Assembly (NCBI GenBank): GCA_037176845.1
Contig: JAYKXP010000030.1
Span: 124,001-188,000 of the forward strand
Origin: Paramarasmius palmivorus
Lineage: Eukaryota > Basidiomycota > Agaricomycetes > Agaricales > Marasmiaceae
DNA length: 64,000 nt
Reading direction: 5' to 3'
A model generated the notes under the pieces. The model was not told the origin of the DNA. It did not search any database and was given only the letters and a program-made list of their open reading frames with translations. Every line of letters begins with the position of its first letter. Position 1 is the stretch's first letter. A program made the position numbers and the translations under genes. Of the stretch, positions 1-11,422 are shown in pieces.

Positions 1-233
1 GAAAGCTGTGAGTCTGTAATAGATGTCATTCCGGCCTTTTCTGACCTCGCCTATTTTAGTTATCAGTTGAATGGAGAGACCACCCTGACAACCCCAACAA
101 GGGTCAGCCTCCCAAACCCAAGAAGTCCAAGGCCAAGGCCAAAGCCGCAGTCGACGCGTCATCCTCGTCTGAACCCTCGAGGTCATCACCTGGCATCATT
201 GACGCCTCCAGTGAACCAGGTAGCGAATTCTAG
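1..233 (+). CDS. 3' end of an unrecognised gene (partial)
   Basis: This is the tail of a gene that enters from the left edge. A well-formed intron (GTGAGT at 8, CTGAC branch-like site, TTTTAG ending at 59) separates seven exon bases from a last exon at 60-233 that ends at TAG 231-233. The last exon encodes a short Lys/Pro/Ala-rich tail (PPKPKKSKAKAKAAVD) followed by a Ser-rich end, typical of a disordered basic C-terminus. The frame is set by the intron and the open stretch, because no start codon lies in the window. The function cannot be inferred. A chance open frame is possible, but the intron signals make a real exon more likely. Confidence 0.4.
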
Positions 234-1705
234 TCACGGTGAGTCTTCGTCTATGCGCATACACGTCGTCTGACTCTGTTGTTTCAGCACATTCACTCTA
301 TCAGGACTTCATTCATAGATCCACAAAGATTTTCTTTGCTCCCTTTCACTCCTCATTGATGTTATCATCGGAACTCAAGCATACTTTATGTTCGCTCTTC
401 CTGCTTCACGTCACTGCTTTGCCATTTGCGCTGTTATCATCGGGTCCTGTATCTCTATCATTGATCGTCGATGCTCCTGTCATGGACCGGCTTCTCATCA
501 AGTTATTGTTATTCCTCAGTATTTTTGCTAGACCATCGGACTACTCTCCCGTGTTCATTGATGCTGTTATTATGGTTCTCGTTATCAATGTGTTCACTGT
601 ATCACTGTTTTCCTGCTTTCGTTGCATTGTATTGAACTGTTGATTGTCCCAAAAGGTGTAAATGTACATGTCTCGTAGGAATAGTAATCAGTCTTCATTG
701 ATATCCTGGTCAAAACGCTGAAAAAATGCAGACTATGTCCTTCTGCGCGGTTTGTTGAGGCCTGTAACCGGCCCCTCACGCGACGAGCAAGCAGGTGCGT
801 GAGCTACGGTTGCCCAGCAGGCTCAGATGTAGGGCTGCTAACCGTACCGTATAACGGGTACGGCCGTATAATTTGACGGGTGTCGACGGGCTCCGGGCGT
901 ATAGATACAACCCGTATACTGTAACGCGGTAGTCGTGATAATAGAGCTCTCGTATCACCTTCGGGCCTCGACGTAACCAGACAGGGCTTTATAATTGCAC
1001 CTGAGTACTCTACGACAAGGCGATGAAGGTAATGGTAAAAGAGAAAGCTATCAAATATTCTAGGTACGCGGGATTATATATGTCCGGGCTGTGAAGTAAC
1101 TACTAAATATGGAACGCGCTGTTACATCCTCCCCCACCAGAATGGAAAGGTGGCAGACACACGCTCCTGCCTTTTTCGGAACGACAGCAGCGCTGCTTCG
1201 CTGTCACCCAAATGATGTCTCCCCCGAAGAGAAATGATATAACATAGAACTAACATAGGAATAACATAGAAATAACATAGATATAACAAGGTGTATTATA
1301 GTATATGTCAATGTATACTGTATGACTCTTTTCTTCTCTGCTTCTTCTCCGGGGATGGGGAAAGTGTTAGAATAATTAATCCTTTTGCAGTCTCATTTGC
1401 TTATCTCTTAGGTATTTCTTAGTCTAGTTTCAACTCGGACCCTCAACCCGTACCTTGTTAGATTTCCATATTTAGTATCGCAAAAATATCACATTTTCAC
1501 TGTACAGCATATTCCCACATCGCGTGAGGCGACGCGTAAAATTTTCTCGTCGCGTTCTTCTAAGTAATTTATCACAGATGGGCTCGAAGGCGAGCAGCTC
1601 AAGCTCCTCGGGCCCATCTGGGGTGTCAAACACTTCAAATAATCAATTCTCATTCTCTTCACCAGCCGGTCTTTCACTCTGTTCTCGCATTATTCAAAAA
1701 CACGC
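234..1705. other. No supported gene; flank left of the giant gypsy element
   Basis: Only short frames without codon structure or splice support are visible. The segment holds an 11-bp microsatellite-like run (listed separately). It ends directly at the TG of the 5' LTR, preceded by CACGC. It does not resemble the DNA on the right side of the element. Confidence 0.5.
1236..1288. repeat. Short tandem repeat, about 11-bp unit
   Basis: About five imperfect copies of a unit close to AATAACATAGA (variants ACTAACATAGG, ATAACATAGAA, ATATAACA) follow one another. It is a simple AT-rich microsatellite with no evident role. Confidence 0.6.
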
Positions 1706-3375
1706 TGATACGCTGATTTTTATAACACTTTAATTTCGAACGCATTATGCATATTTCTTTATTGTTATGCTATAAAAAGGGTTCTGAAGGACTAGTATGA
1801 GCCCTGAATAGCTAGTCATTGTCACTGGTACACGGGACTATGTCTTGCGAGCAGAGAACAGTTACATGGTACGCCTCACATTGGGTATCTGGCTGCTGCG
1901 ATGCAAATATTAGGGGTCTGCAATTCACAGACACCTACCCGAAACCTGTAGGGGCTAATATAAGGTGGAACATACCTTGTATAAGGTCACCGTGCTACTA
2001 GTTGGCATACTCAAGGGACATTTACGCTTTTATTACTTCTTCGTGACCTACTATAAGATAGAGAGGGCTTTGGGGGATCACCACGGCTTGATGATCAAGA
2101 CGGCTTGATCGGAAATGACCGACGGCCCGAGGGCAGACCTATCGGACTTGATATTCCGAAGCGTTCCTTTGGATCGGACACGGAGGCAAAGCTGTTAAAA
2201 CGGTGGCAACGCCTGAAACGCTTAGCATGGAAGCAGATACAGTGGATATACCACTTATGGAAGGGTCCCATATGACTATGGAGACTTATAAAAGATGTGC
2301 CAGGTCTAGATAACGGATGACTGAGCATCATTGGCGTGCGGACTGGTCGGAAACGACTGTCATTGGTGGAAAAGCGTCTTGGCGCATAGAAAAGAAAATT
2401 TTAAACAGGCTAAACGCCAACCCGCAGGCACAGGATTCAACTCCTGAGTCTAAACATAGAAATTCCTATTTATTGGTCACGCTTACACGACTTATATGGA
2501 CGTTGTGACACTCTTATTTCCCTCATATGTATATTTCTCCTCGTATCATCTCTGTTCCATCTCTGTTCCTCGTCGTTCCGTCTATTTTCCGACTTATATT
2601 ACCTAAAATTCTCGTTTTCACTTCTTGGACAGTATATAAGCTACCTATCATGTAGGAGAGCGGCAGAAGAAGAAGGGAGACGCACTGCCCGCCCATATCT
2701 ATAGATTGTATGTGGCTATCAAACGAATAGACCTCTGATTCAGTTGATCTATTGTTGATCTGTGTATTCAACTTCTACTTCATCAGGACGAGCCCTAGAT
2801 TTAAAGTCTAGTTGAGACCTGTATTGCAGACAAGAGCTTGAGTCGAGTTTGATAGAGACCAAGTGTATTGGCTTGTAATCTGTTGCATTTGGCATTGGTT
2901 GCGTTGCATCTTTTATTAGAGATTGAACCTCGTACTAGATTGTCAGTTAAAGACCTTCTAGAAGCTTTTGACTATTTGTGTTAAGAGCTTTGTGACGTAG
3001 AGAGGCCCAGATCGACCATTGGAGAGTCGGTTGGATTCCTGCTTGCGCGCACGTCGTTGATTCAGTTCTAGTAAGGACAATCCACTCAAGGCAGTATTAG
3101 GTCGCACCCAAGAAAGCTAGTATTAGCCCCTTGGCGTTGTTCATATAGCTTGTATAAGCCCAAACCCACACGTACATACCCTATTAAAAGGTGTATCATA
3201 ACCTGCTCTAGTCTACTAGAAGCGTATTATCACTTGAACTATTAGTTTTGTGTGCGATTCTAAGCACGGCAACTCTGATCACGTTGAACCACACTTGCAC
3301 ACACTGTCCACAGTAGTGCTAGACCTACTATTAGCATCTATTACCTGGTTACTTTTGTACCAGGTTCAGTGGTCA
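1706..3375 (+). repeat. 5' LTR of the gypsy element
   Basis: This direct repeat pairs with 17374-19130. The first ~770 bp are nearly identical to the 3' copy apart from a few substitutions and one ~14-bp local duplication near 2090. From about 2480 onward it is shorter than the 3' LTR by dozens of small deletions, many in homopolymers. TATA-like boxes lie near 1770 (TATAAAAAG) and 2635 (TATATAAG); either could drive transcription. The CTAATATAAG motif is at 1955. Confidence 0.92.
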
Positions 3376-3380
3376 TTATC

Positions 3381-3397
3381 TGGAGCCCACCGCGAGG
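3381..3397 (+). other. Putative primer binding site
   Basis: TGGAGCCCACCGCGAGG begins 5 bp after the 5' LTR end. It starts with TGG, as expected for a sequence complementary to a tRNA 3' CCA end. The matching tRNA was not identified. Confidence 0.55.
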
Positions 3398-3568
3398 GGT
3401 GGTTCTAGAATTGTCATAAGACGATCGTTCAAGGAAGTGATATACTTCTACAAGCTTTAGCTTTACTGTTACACCACATCCATACCTTATATAAGTGAAC
3501 CTTGACGAGGTTTGCTACTCCGATTTATTGGATAGAAGTTAGACAAGCTACTTTTATCTACCCCACGT

Positions 3569-5584
3569 TTAGTCGTCAAGATTAGGCGAGGTCAAAAGCG
3601 TAAAGCAGACGAACAGTCTACACCTGAAGTACCTGGATCATTTCCATCAGGGACTTCTAGCTCATCTGCACATACACGCACTGGTTCGAGACCTCTTACT
3701 CGTAACCAAGCTAGATTAACTGGTAGTACTACTATCAGTACAGATCGTTTTACTAGGAGCGGTGTACCAATCCTAGACCCTTTATCGTCTACATCGGGTT
3801 TTTCCTTCAGTAGAGCTCCTAGGTTCAGAGATCCTTCGCCTGAAGAGTTTGACTTTGGAATTAACAATCCAAAAGAGGCTCGAGAGCTTAGTGTACCTAC
3901 GAATTCTCCTGTTTCCCCGGATTCATCCGTTGATTTAGAGGATATCTTATTTGGTGGAAGTTTAACTCCACTAGAGACTTCTATAAGGGACGAAGACCCC
4001 TTATCCGATTTAGATCAAGCTTTTATTACCCCTCCACTGTCACCTAGACAAGAACCAATGGCATTACCACTTAGAGATACCTGGAAGACGTTGTCTCCTG
4101 AAGCGGCTAGCGAAGTCAGCAATGGCAATACAAGGAAGATATTCAAGGATTTGAATGAATTCGATCCTGAAGACTCTGACTTATTGCTTGACTGGTTGGA
4201 AGAGCTGGATATGGCTTTCCCAAGCGGCTACTATTAGTGATGACACGGCTAAAATTTATCTTGCAGTCAGTAAATGCGCCAAAGAGTATCGTAAGGAGAT
4301 AGCAACCCGAGATGAAGTTCGAGGGCATTCCTACGAGAAATTTAAAAGAGATGCTTTTGGAAGACTTCCCTGAGGCTGCTAACCTTGAAGAAGGGTCTAT
4401 TAGTAGGCTTAGGCGGATACTCCATAGGTATCGACAGGTCAAAGATTGGGACCTGGAACGACTTAAAGGATATAAACCGAGCTTTTAAGCTTGAAGTAGA
4501 CAAGCTGATGAAAGAACCAGCGGTGATTAATAACTATAATGCTGTTCAATACTACTTTAAGTGGATTGGATGAGAGTATTGGAGAGGACGTTTGATCCAA
4601 GTAATGGGAGATCTAACCCGTGAAAAGACCAAGAAAGATAGAACTCAGTCTAGGACTAAGTTGCGACGCCATGATGATCCTTGGAAGCTTAAGGAAGTTA
4701 TGGAAGAGATGGAGAACCTAATGGCTGCTGGAGATGGGAGTGTCTATGTCAAGATGAACGACTTGTCGTTGTCAGACCCCCTATTAAAAGATAGCTATAA
4801 GGGTAAATCCTCCTCTGTGGCGCAATCAAAGCTTGTTACGAAAACTGGGGCATCTATTATTCCCACGCCTACTACCAGAAAATCTAAGAAACCTGAGGAA
4901 GACGTTTATCATGTCAAAGAAGAGCTAGAGGATAGCCATCTTCGAGAAGACGATGATGAAGATGGACCACTTAATATAAGGGTCGCAGCATCAGTTGACG
5001 GTCACACTGCGAGTATCAGAGCGCATGATCAGGAAATTAAGGTACTAAAAGATAGTGCTGAGCAAGTCAAGATCCTGGCAAATGAAGTACAAGGTCTTAA
5101 AAAGACATTGGAAGACATGCCAAAAAGGATTCAGACATCCTGGACGCCTCCTGCTCGTGGATATGGTCAAGACAGCCCTAATAGAAGCTTCAATGTCGGT
5201 GGAACCGATAGAGCCGGTTGTTATTTCTGTAAGGAACAGACTCATAGGGTTAAAGAGTGTCCTTATCAGCGCAAGCTCATTGAGAAAGGCTGGATTGTGT
5301 GGAATGATAAAATGAGAGCTATGTTGCTCAAAGACGGCAGTCTACTTCCACGGCCAGGACCTGGAGAGCGCGTAATGGATAAGACCATTGAATATATCAA
5401 AGCTAAAGGTTGGGACAAAGGATCCCTTAGTGATATGTTCTTCTTGGATATTGAAGATCCGATGGAAATGTTTTATCAAAACATGGGAAACATGTCAATG
5501 GGAAATGAGATGCAAGCCTTCGCTATGCAAGCTGCAGTAGCTGCATATAGTCAAGCGATGGCCTCTGTTGAGTCAAAAAACTAG
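3569..5584 (+). pseudogene. gag: Gypsy gag, 5' half frameshifted
   Basis: Gag would form the particle and bind RNA. The 3' part (4592-5584, 330 codons) is open and has a retroviral zinc knuckle near residue 211 (C-x2-C-x4-H-x4-C, within CYFCKEQTHRVKEC). Upstream, gag-like sequence continues through several frames: 3569-4238, 4202-4373, about 4368-4488 and 4470-4573. At least three frameshifts lie between about 4220 and 4490, and an in-frame TGA sits at 4571-4573 just before the 4592 ORF. The breaks are seen directly. The order of the pieces and the LEDFPEAANLEEGSISRL-type helical segment fit Agaricomycete gypsy gags. The 4592 ATG is an internal Met, not the true start. Confidence 0.8.
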
Positions 5585-5683
5585 AAGACCCAGGGATGGG
5601 GCTAGTCTACAATCAACAGACGGCAAAGGCTAAAGCCCCTGAGGGTAAACTCGTAAATCCCCAACGTAGAACTTCCGTCCCTG

Positions 5684-6967
5684 AGTAGATCTGAAAGAAC
5701 CAAGTATAGAGACCTGAATGATGAAGTACCTACCCCTAATAAAAGTCGAAATCCATCTTATAATAGTGATTCTGATGAAGAGTCACCCCCAACAAAACCA
5801 AAGTCCACAGATAAAACTGTACGATTTGATGAACCTGTTAATAAAACACGCCCATTTGATGATGTAGTTCCAATTGAACGTCCACCTCTTCCTAGAGAAC
5901 AAGCAGTGGAAAGGGGGACGTCACATCTCAAAGACAATAGCACAGCACAACCAAAACCAGACGTAAAGCGTGGTACAGTCATAAAACCCAAGGAATCGAA
6001 GGGTAATACTGGTGAACTAAAGTCAGTTAGCCTGGAAGAGTCGCTATTGGGAAGATACCTAGAAACTGGCGCGCATATACCTCTGGGAGAGCTATTACAA
6101 GTGGCTCCTGCGGTTAGGCGACTGTTGGCAAGGAAGTGTAGGTTCAGAAACGTACAGAAGAAGACTATTACAAGCTTCTATTCTGAAATACCCCCGTCAC
6201 AAGCGTTCACTTGGTCAACAGAAATCCTGGAAGACCTTAATTCCAGTGATTACATAGTGAACGCAGCAGAACTAAGTTCCCCTGAAGACACCTTTGAAAC
6301 ATTCTTTGATGTACTAGACAAGGAAACAGATGGGATGCCGATTGGTACGATAGTCCATCGGGATATCATCGATTCATATATCAATGAGGTGGATTCAGAA
6401 GGGAAGCGCATAATATTAGTTGCTGCACCGTCCGAAGCCTTGCGATGTGTATTCCCAAAGTTAAATGGTCATCCAGACCTTATAGAAGGGATACTTGACA
6501 TGGGGTCCATGATCCTGTGCATTGACAAGAAGGAAGCGATTGGAAGAGGCATAGAATGGGATCCATCCACTGTAATTCATATGCAAAGTGCTAATGGCAA
6601 TCTTAATCGAACTCTTGGATTGGCCAGAAATGTACTTATGGAACTGGGAGACTTACAGTTCCGTGCGCAATTGCATGTGATAGAGAAAGCACCATATCAA
6701 CTTCTAATAGGACGTCCGTTTGAGTCGTTAACATGTATGGTTACGGAAGCACACAGAGATGGTCATGTAGACATCACTCTTACATGTCCTAATACCGGCC
6801 ATAAGATTCAGATGGGAACGTATCCTAGAGGAATGGGGATACAAGTGGAAAGGGAGGACAAAGCATCACTTGTACCTAGTGAGCGTCCTGCACCTGAAAA
6901 GGACTCAGAACCTTCTAAAAGCTCTCCGGACACTGCGAATTTTCAGGAGACCTCAATGAACTGTTAG
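5684..6967 (+). CDS. Gypsy linker and aspartic protease ORF
   Basis: This ORF lies between gag and RT. The first ~170 residues are charged and Pro-rich. The C-terminal part is a retropepsin-like domain: a catalytic-loop equivalent reads ILDMGSMILCIDKKEA, and a downstream GLARNVLMELGDLQFRAQLHVI...YQLLIGRPFESLT block is typical of fungal gypsy proteases (GRPF end). The usual D-(S/T)-G triad reads D-M-G here, so activity is doubtful. A possible earlier start, ATG 5596, is separated by a 1-base frame change near 5680. The ORF ends at 6965-6967, and the pol frame is a different one that opens a few codons upstream. The protease and RT would therefore need a frameshift, either programmed or caused by mutation. 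Confidence 0.8.
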   Translation, partial: SRSERTKYRDLNDEVPTPNKSRNPSYNSDSDEESPPTKPKSTDKTVRFDEPVNKTRPFDDVVPIERPPLPREQAVERGTSHLKDNSTAQPKPDVKRGTVIKPKESKGNTGELKSVSLEESLLGRYLETGAHIPLGELLQVAPAVRRLLARKCRFRNVQKKTITSFYSEIPPSQAFTWSTEILEDLNSSDYIVNAAELSSPEDTFETFFDVLDKETDGMPIGTIVHRDIIDSYINEVDSEGKRIILVAAPSEALRCVFPKLNGHPDLIEGILDMGSMILCIDKKEAIGRGIEWDPSTVIHMQSANGNLNRTLGLARNVLMELGDLQFRAQLHVIEKAPYQLLIGRPFESLTCMVTEAHRDGHVDITLTCPNTGHKIQMGTYPRGMGIQVEREDKASLVPSERPAPEKDSEPSKSSPDTANFQETSMNC

Positions 6968-6987
6968 ACGATCAGGGAGAGGTTGCC

Positions 6988-9900
6988 TTGGAAATTTCAG
7001 CGGATGACAGAGGTAATATAAGGGTGGAATCATATGTTGTGGCAGAAAATATAAAATTTAATAATCTGGAATTGTCCAATCTGTTCACTCAGGCGGCTTC
7101 GAAGACACCTGAAGTTAGAACCCAAATAGAATCTCAACTAGAATCCTTCTTGCAAGCTTATATTAGGGAAGCAAGTGGACGGGATTTCAAGTTAGTGGTT
7201 GATCAAGTCAATCTAGTACTAGAGCAACAGGCTGTGTACGCTGGCGAAAGCACCTGTTGTGAATACTTGTATGAAATGAATGATCAAGTACCGAAAGTGA
7301 TGTTGTTTGATGCGAGACAACCAAGGGATGAAGCTATAGACGATATACACGACGTCTTTGGCAAATATAAGCCCGTAGCAAAGAAGGTTAGACCTGTAAA
7401 AGCCACTTTGCCACAAGAGTTTCATGTCAAGCGACACATTACGGGAGATCCACTAGCGGGAATGCCTATATTACCCACGAACCCACCAGAGTTTACACCT
7501 GGAGAGCGTTACACGCAAGAAAGGAAGGAGATAATCGATAAAAATCATGCCAAAGAGAAATGGTGGCCAGAAGAGATGAAACTTATACATGCTTTTATGA
7601 AGTTACAGGAGAAAGCATTCGCTTGGGAAGCATCAGAAGGAGGTAACTTTAGAACCGACTTTTTCCCACCGGTGAAATTCCCTGTACTACCTCATGTACC
7701 ATGGGTAGAGAGAGATATTCCAATCCCACCTGGTATACGAGAGGAAGTTTGTCGTATCATCAAAGATAAAATCGATGCAGGAGTATATGAACCATCTAGT
7801 TCATCGTACAGATCCAAATGGTTCACTGTGATAAAGAAAGACGGAAAAAGTCTGCGCATAGTGCATAGTTTGGAACCATTAAATAAAGTTACTATCCAGT
7901 ACTCTGGGGTACCACCAGCAACAGCTGAAGTGGCCAGTCAATTCGCTGGAAGGGCTTGTATTGGTCTCCTTGACATTTGGGTTGGCTATGATGAGCGGTA
8001 TATTGATGAGGAATCAAGAGATTTGACGACGTTTCAAACGCCTTTCGGACCACATAGGCTAGTAAAACTACCTATGGGCTGGACAAACTCTGTACCTATC
8101 TTTCACGATGATGTATGCTATATTTTCCGAGACGAGATACCTCATATAACCTCACCTTACGTTGATGATGTGTCTGTACGGGGACCAGAGAGCCAATATA
8201 AGCTACCTGATGGAAAGTTTGAAACTATCCCAGAAAATCCAGGTATAAGAAGGTTCTTTTGGGAACACCTGAACAATGTAAATCGTCTGTGTCAGCGTTT
8301 AAAGTATGTGGGAGGTACTTTCTCGGGTCCAAAAGCATTTATTGCGCTATTAGAAGGTGTTGTATTAGGTTTCCAAGTGGGGCCTTATGGACATCGAGCG
8401 AATGAAAAGTTTGCAAAAGTTGTATTAGACTGGGACCCAGAATTGTTTGAGGATAAGACCGATGTGAAGTCATTACTTGGTACAGCTGTGCAAATGCGCA
8501 TATATATCAAGGACTACGCAAAGATAACTCGTCCATTAAACAAGGTGTCAGGAGCAAATGCTACTTTTAGGATGGGAGACGAAGAAAAACAAGCTGTTAG
8601 GGACTTACAGGAGGCTATTAGAACTGCTCCGTGTCTCCGAACAATTGACTACAAGAAGACTCTATATCTTGCAGTAGATACTTCGTGGCAAGCAGTCGGC
8701 TTTTACTTGTATCAGCTCGAAGATGATAACCCCAAGAGGAAACATTTTAACCTTTTTGGATCTATCGGACTGAATGAGCGTGAAGCACGATTCTCCCAGC
8801 CAAAGAGAGAGCTTTATGGCTTGAAGATGGCATTAGAAGCTACCTATTATTACACCTATGGTTGTCGAGACATGATTGTCGAAACAGATGCTAGCTATAT
8901 CAAAGGGATGCTAGATAACCCTAGCGCAGGCCCTAATGCCACTATTAATAGGTGGATAGAAGCAATACGCAAGTTTCACTTTGAACTAGTACATGTTAAA
9001 GGTGCTACGCATGGTCCAGATGGATTATCCAGACCTCCACCAGGTGGTGCAACTACAGAACGACCCCCTGTTGATGAGGAAGACTATGCAGACGAAGACA
9101 ATGGCGAACCAATTAAGTTTAGAATGGGTGATGGGGAGATAGAAGAGCCCTACCCGTTCGAAGACTTTAGAAACGGCATTGATAGCCGTGGGGGCTATTT
9201 CTTGGGTCGTGCGCTAAGTGTACGAGATTTTGAGGAAGAACTTGATCAAGTAAAGCGAGAAGCTAGTATTGAAGCTCTAGAAGTGGAATTAGCACTTATA
9301 CAAGCTGGTTTGACACCTATTACAAGCTTTGCGCAGTATGAGGTATTTCCGCCCGAGCGTGATGATCAATGGCAGGAAGCACATCCATATGTTGAGTCTC
9401 ATCGAACAGCGTTTGGAAAGAAACTTGATGATGCTTTGGAAGATATTATAAAATACATTTCGGATGAAGAATGGCGGAGGAAGGCTAATATAAGGAAGGA
9501 ATATCGTAAATTCCTGGAAACGCAGTCAAGACATTTCTTTGTGGATGGTGAAGGACGATTGTATCGACGCAATACGGAAATAGAAGGCCAACACAAGCTG
9601 GTAGTATTCAAGGAAAAGAGGATGTGGATGCTGTCTGCAGCTCATGATTATCTTGGGCATAAGGGCATGTATGCTACTGAACAACTCTTGAAGAAACGGT
9701 TTTGGTGGCCTGATATGGAAAATGATGTCAATTGGTTTGTGAGGTCTTGTAAAACGTGTCAGGAACGACAATTAAGGCTAATAAAAGCCCCTCCGACGCG
9801 CATACATACACCCTCACTATTCCAAAAGATACACATAGACGTGATTAAGCTTTCACCAGCTAGTAATGGCTGTAAAAATGTTATCCATGGACGCTGTGCA

Positions 9901-11004
9901 TTGGTGAACTGGTCCGAGGCCAGAGCCCTAAAGAATGAAAGAGCCAGCTCTATAGCTGAATGGTTCTTTGAAGACATCATCTGTCGTTGGGGGCCTCCGG
10001 AAGAAGTAGTTTGCGACAATGCGCCACAGATGGAAGCAGTGATGCAATGGTTGTATGATAAATACGGCATCAGGAATATCAAGATCTCACCTTATAATTC
10101 ACAAGCCAATGGCAAGATCGAAAGACCACATTTCGATGTGCGCCAAGCTTTGGTTAAAGCAACTGGTGGGGACTTGCGTAAATGGTATTGGTTCTTAAAG
10201 CCAGTACTATGGGCCGATCGTGCTACTATTAGAAGGGGTTTGGGTTGTTCCCCATACTTCTTGGTCACTGGAGCAGAACCTATACTGCCGCTAGACATTG
10301 TGGAGTCTACTTGGTTGATACGCGCTCCTGATAGGGTCTTAACACATGAGGAATTAGTGGGATATAGAGCCCAAGCTTTGGCTAAACACCGCACTCATGT
10401 ACAGGCTACTATTGGTCGTGTAGATAAGATCAAGAAGGATAACCTGCGGAAGTTTGAAAAGGAATTTAAAAACAAGATTAAAGAGTACGACTTTAAACCA
10501 GGTCAACTGGTTTTGATGCGTAACTCGGGTATCGAATATGAACTTGATCGGAAGATGTATCCGAGATATCTTGGTCCAATGATCGTTATTAGGCGAACTA
10601 AGGGCGGATCCTACATCCTAGCTGACATGAACGGTGCAGTAAAGAAGGAGAAAGTAGGAGCGTTCAGGGTTTTACCTTATATTAGTCGCTATGAACCTAT
10701 AAATCTGCCAGAAAACATACATGAAATCATCGATATGTCTAAAGAACAGCTGGATCGTATGCTGGAAAGGACAGATGATGAGGATCAATACAAAGGGGAG
10801 GACTATATCTTCTCAAGGATCCCTCACATGAAAATGCCAAAGGAAGGGCAAGAGCTGGTAGAGGAAGAGGAAGATAGTGAATCAGAGGAGAATGCAAATG
10901 ACTCTGATGAAGAATCCGTGTTGGATGATGACGATCAGGCAAATGGTGTTAGAACCAGGCAACAGACCAAGGAACGACAGTTAGCAGCCCTAGTATTAGG
11001 CTAA
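6988..11004 (+). CDS. pol: Gypsy Pol: reverse transcriptase, RNase H, integrase
   Basis: This is a single open frame of 1338 codons. The RT domain spans about residues 245-420 and includes VKKDGKSLRIVHSLEPLNK, a PFGPHRLVKLPMGWTNS block and the catalytic YVDD box. RNase H follows (LYLAVDTSWQAVGFYLYQ, then REARFSQPKRELYGL). The integrase zinc finger is HDYLGHKGMYATEQLLKKRFWW...CKTCQ (HHCC). The integrase core has D in IHIDVI, D in VVCDNAPQ and E in NGKIERPHFD. A GPY/F-like module (YPRYLGPMIVIRRTKGGSY) and an acidic tail (TRQQTKER end) follow. No chromodomain was recognised. There is no ATG at the 5' end, and the frame is open upstream to about 6943, consistent with a gag-pol style fusion. Coding looks intact, in contrast to gag. 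Confidence 0.96.
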   Translation: MEISADDRGNIRVESYVVAENIKFNNLELSNLFTQAASKTPEVRTQIESQLESFLQAYIREASGRDFKLVVDQVNLVLEQQAVYAGESTCCEYLYEMNDQVPKVMLFDARQPRDEAIDDIHDVFGKYKPVAKKVRPVKATLPQEFHVKRHITGDPLAGMPILPTNPPEFTPGERYTQERKEIIDKNHAKEKWWPEEMKLIHAFMKLQEKAFAWEASEGGNFRTDFFPPVKFPVLPHVPWVERDIPIPPGIREEVCRIIKDKIDAGVYEPSSSSYRSKWFTVIKKDGKSLRIVHSLEPLNKVTIQYSGVPPATAEVASQFAGRACIGLLDIWVGYDERYIDEESRDLTTFQTPFGPHRLVKLPMGWTNSVPIFHDDVCYIFRDEIPHITSPYVDDVSVRGPESQYKLPDGKFETIPENPGIRRFFWEHLNNVNRLCQRLKYVGGTFSGPKAFIALLEGVVLGFQVGPYGHRANEKFAKVVLDWDPELFEDKTDVKSLLGTAVQMRIYIKDYAKITRPLNKVSGANATFRMGDEEKQAVRDLQEAIRTAPCLRTIDYKKTLYLAVDTSWQAVGFYLYQLEDDNPKRKHFNLFGSIGLNEREARFSQPKRELYGLKMALEATYYYTYGCRDMIVETDASYIKGMLDNPSAGPNATINRWIEAIRKFHFELVHVKGATHGPDGLSRPPPGGATTERPPVDEEDYADEDNGEPIKFRMGDGEIEEPYPFEDFRNGIDSRGGYFLGRALSVRDFEEELDQVKREASIEALEVELALIQAGLTPITSFAQYEVFPPERDDQWQEAHPYVESHRTAFGKKLDDALEDIIKYISDEEWRRKANIRKEYRKFLETQSRHFFVDGEGRLYRRNTEIEGQHKLVVFKEKRMWMLSAAHDYLGHKGMYATEQLLKKRFWWPDMENDVNWFVRSCKTCQERQLRLIKAPPTRIHTPSLFQKIHIDVIKLSPASNGCKNVIHGRCALVNWSEARALKNERASSIAEWFFEDIICRWGPPEEVVCDNAPQMEAVMQWLYDKYGIRNIKISPYNSQANGKIERPHFDVRQALVKATGGDLRKWYWFLKPVLWADRATIRRGLGCSPYFLVTGAEPILPLDIVESTWLIRAPDRVLTHEELVGYRAQALAKHRTHVQATIGRVDKIKKDNLRKFEKEFKNKIKEYDFKPGQLVLMRNSGIEYELDRKMYPRYLGPMIVIRRTKGGSYILADMNGAVKKEKVGAFRVLPYISRYEPINLPENIHEIIDMSKEQLDRMLERTDDEDQYKGEDYIFSRIPHMKMPKEGQELVEEEEDSESEENANDSDEESVLDDDDQANGVRTRQQTKERQLAALVLG

Positions 11005-11422
11005 TCTCTGACTTAAAACCCTTATAAAAGACCATAAACATACTTTTGGGAGGAGTCTAGACTTAGGAATGCTTGCATGGACGATCTAAAGATCATAGAA
11101 GGCACCAAAATAGCTTGAATTGATAAAAGAGCGACAAAGCTACGGTGTACAACGATAAAACAAAGGCAGCAGGAGCTTATAAAAGAGTGACTATGCTGAC
11201 CTATAGGCTAATAATAGCCTATAAACTTCAATAATGTTACAAAATCGAAGGAAACCAATTAATGAGCGACGCATAAAGGTCACAGTCCGAGTTAGACGAG
11301 ACTGGTGATACTCTGGTGAATGGTAGCGATATCTGGTCTGGAGTTCATACCTAACTTTACCTAAGGAAGAAATCCAATGCTTGTATAAGGCCCAGAAGTC
11401 GTCTACACACTTCACAAAGTCG

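Noticed and set aside
239..643. 134-aa hydrophobic ORF on the + strand
   Set aside because: The composition is that of a chance T-rich frame, with no splice or motif support.
1819..2001. Short ORF in the LTR, repeated at 17487-17669
   Set aside because: It is duplicated only because the LTR is; it has no homology or coding bias visible and lies at the promoter region.
2431..2460. B-box-like GGATTCAACTCC in the gypsy LTR, suggesting a tRNA-derived segment
   Set aside because: The T-loop would have 6 instead of 7 bases and no acceptor stem or convincing D-arm was found around it.
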